Shown in pieces: positions 11,157-11,440 of a stretch of DNA of 11,440 nt (positions are counted from its first letter, which is position 1; each line of letters begins with the position of its first letter). This DNA comes from Minisyncoccota bacterium (GTDB lineage: Bacteria; Patescibacteriota; Minisyncoccia; Phycocordibacterales; SBAW01). A program made the translations under genes and the position numbers. The stretch is taken from assembly GCA_020050775.1 (NCBI GenBank), contig JAGVKC010000049.1:1-11440 (forward strand), read 5' to 3'. The notes under the pieces are model-generated. The model was not told where the DNA came from. It searched no databases and saw only the letters and a list, made by a program, of their open reading frames with translations.

Positions 11157-11440
11157 GCGGACACTGATTGTGCGCCTGCCTGCCCAGTCAGGTAACACCT
11201 ACTCCTTCTACATCTACTGGGGTGCTCTTGGCGTTGGTGCGCTCATGGTGCTCGTTGGTCTTGCCGATGTAAGCGCGCGCGTCGCTGCATTTCTGCCTGA
11301 AGTCGATGACCAGACGCTCTTTTCGGCGTTCGCGCCGGTTGTAGCGCTTGAAGTGCCTGAACTGGGTGGTGCGCCTGTGGCCACAGCCGAAGGCGTTATC
11401 CTGCCTGCGCGCATGACTATTCCTTCCATTGGCGTTAATG
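11122..11440 (+). CDS. Sortase, 5' part, cut by the window end
   Basis: The first 106 residues are present. The start at ATG 11122 lies inside the LPXTG gene (35-base overlap in another frame) and gives MYEKPLLLSSAKRTLIV; GTG 11170 is an alternative. A membrane anchor spans about 29-48 (YIYWGALGVGALMVLVGLAD). A linker rich in Val, Ala, Pro and Glu leads to ILPARMTIPSIGVN, the first strand of the sortase catalytic domain (compare the typical R-L-x-I-P-x-I-x-V/L). The catalytic His, Cys and Arg lie beyond the window, so the class cannot be told. Sortases are membrane transpeptidases that cut LPXTG signals; the adjacent LPNTG protein is the obvious substrate. The call rests on the strand motif, anchor and context. 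Confidence 0.75.
   Translation, partial: MYEKPLLLSSAKRTLIVRLPAQSGNTYSFYIYWGALGVGALMVLVGLADVSARVAAFLPEVDDQTLFSAFAPVVALEVPELGGAPVATAEGVILPARMTIPSIGVN

Noticed and set aside
10332..11198. Long open frame on the minus strand (288 codons) opposite the LPXTG gene
   Set aside because: Its product is Arg/Val/Ser-rich without domain pattern, as expected from the complement of a codon-biased gene; the plus-strand protein has signal peptide, disulfides and LPNTG.

Overview
The window reads as a piece of a Patescibacteria (CPR) genome, most like a Parcubacteria/Kaiserbacteria lineage. This is an inference from the gene set and style: many small single-pass secreted or membrane proteins with Thr/Ser-rich linkers, a cupredoxin beside DoxX, a membrane-anchored cyclophilin, a DUF4342 protein, an LPXTG surface protein beside a sortase, and almost no Shine-Dalgarno sequences. 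TAA, TAG and TGA all end genes, so the standard code applies.

Layout. 88-1290 is a secreted GH18-type glycoside hydrolase. 1404-2943 is a run of cupredoxin, DoxX and a secreted hypothetical protein whose membrane anchor is cut off by a stop at codon 3. 2990-3950 is DUF4342 followed by an anchored cyclophilin peptidyl-prolyl isomerase. 4075-4651 is a probable antitoxin/Fic-Doc toxin pair with an 80-base overlap in two frames. 4748-6066 holds a small membrane protein, a DUF2726 nuclease-like protein and a DUF2585 membrane protein with a damaged 5' end. 6077-6532 holds a cupin and a 44-residue basic protein. 6627-7698 is a lexA-msrB operon. 7720-7947 is a small AT-rich membrane protein. 7996-8571 (minus strand) is a DUF892/YciF ferritin-like protein. 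8634-9680 is a double DoxX membrane protein. 9698-10201 holds two small membrane proteins, the first with a frameshift. 10293-11440 is an LPNTG cell-wall-anchored protein followed by an overlapping sortase that runs off the window.

Expression style. Most transcription units start with a TATACT-like -10, often in the extended TGn form, placed 6-8 bases before the start codon. The transcript should then begin at or next to the start codon (leaderless mRNA). Downstream operon genes start 1 base after the preceding stop. Three intrinsic terminators of similar design (A-run, GC stem, T-run) are visible.

Themes. LexA with MsrB, the ferritin-like DUF892, the cupredoxin and two DoxX proteins suggest redox or damage defence. 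GH18, the LPXTG protein and sortase suggest cell-surface work. Three genes have disrupted reading frames: a TAA at codon 3 in two of them, and a one-base shift in a third. These are either real decay, recoding, or assembly error. AT-rich islands at the Fic, DUF2726 and 7720 genes suggest acquired DNA.
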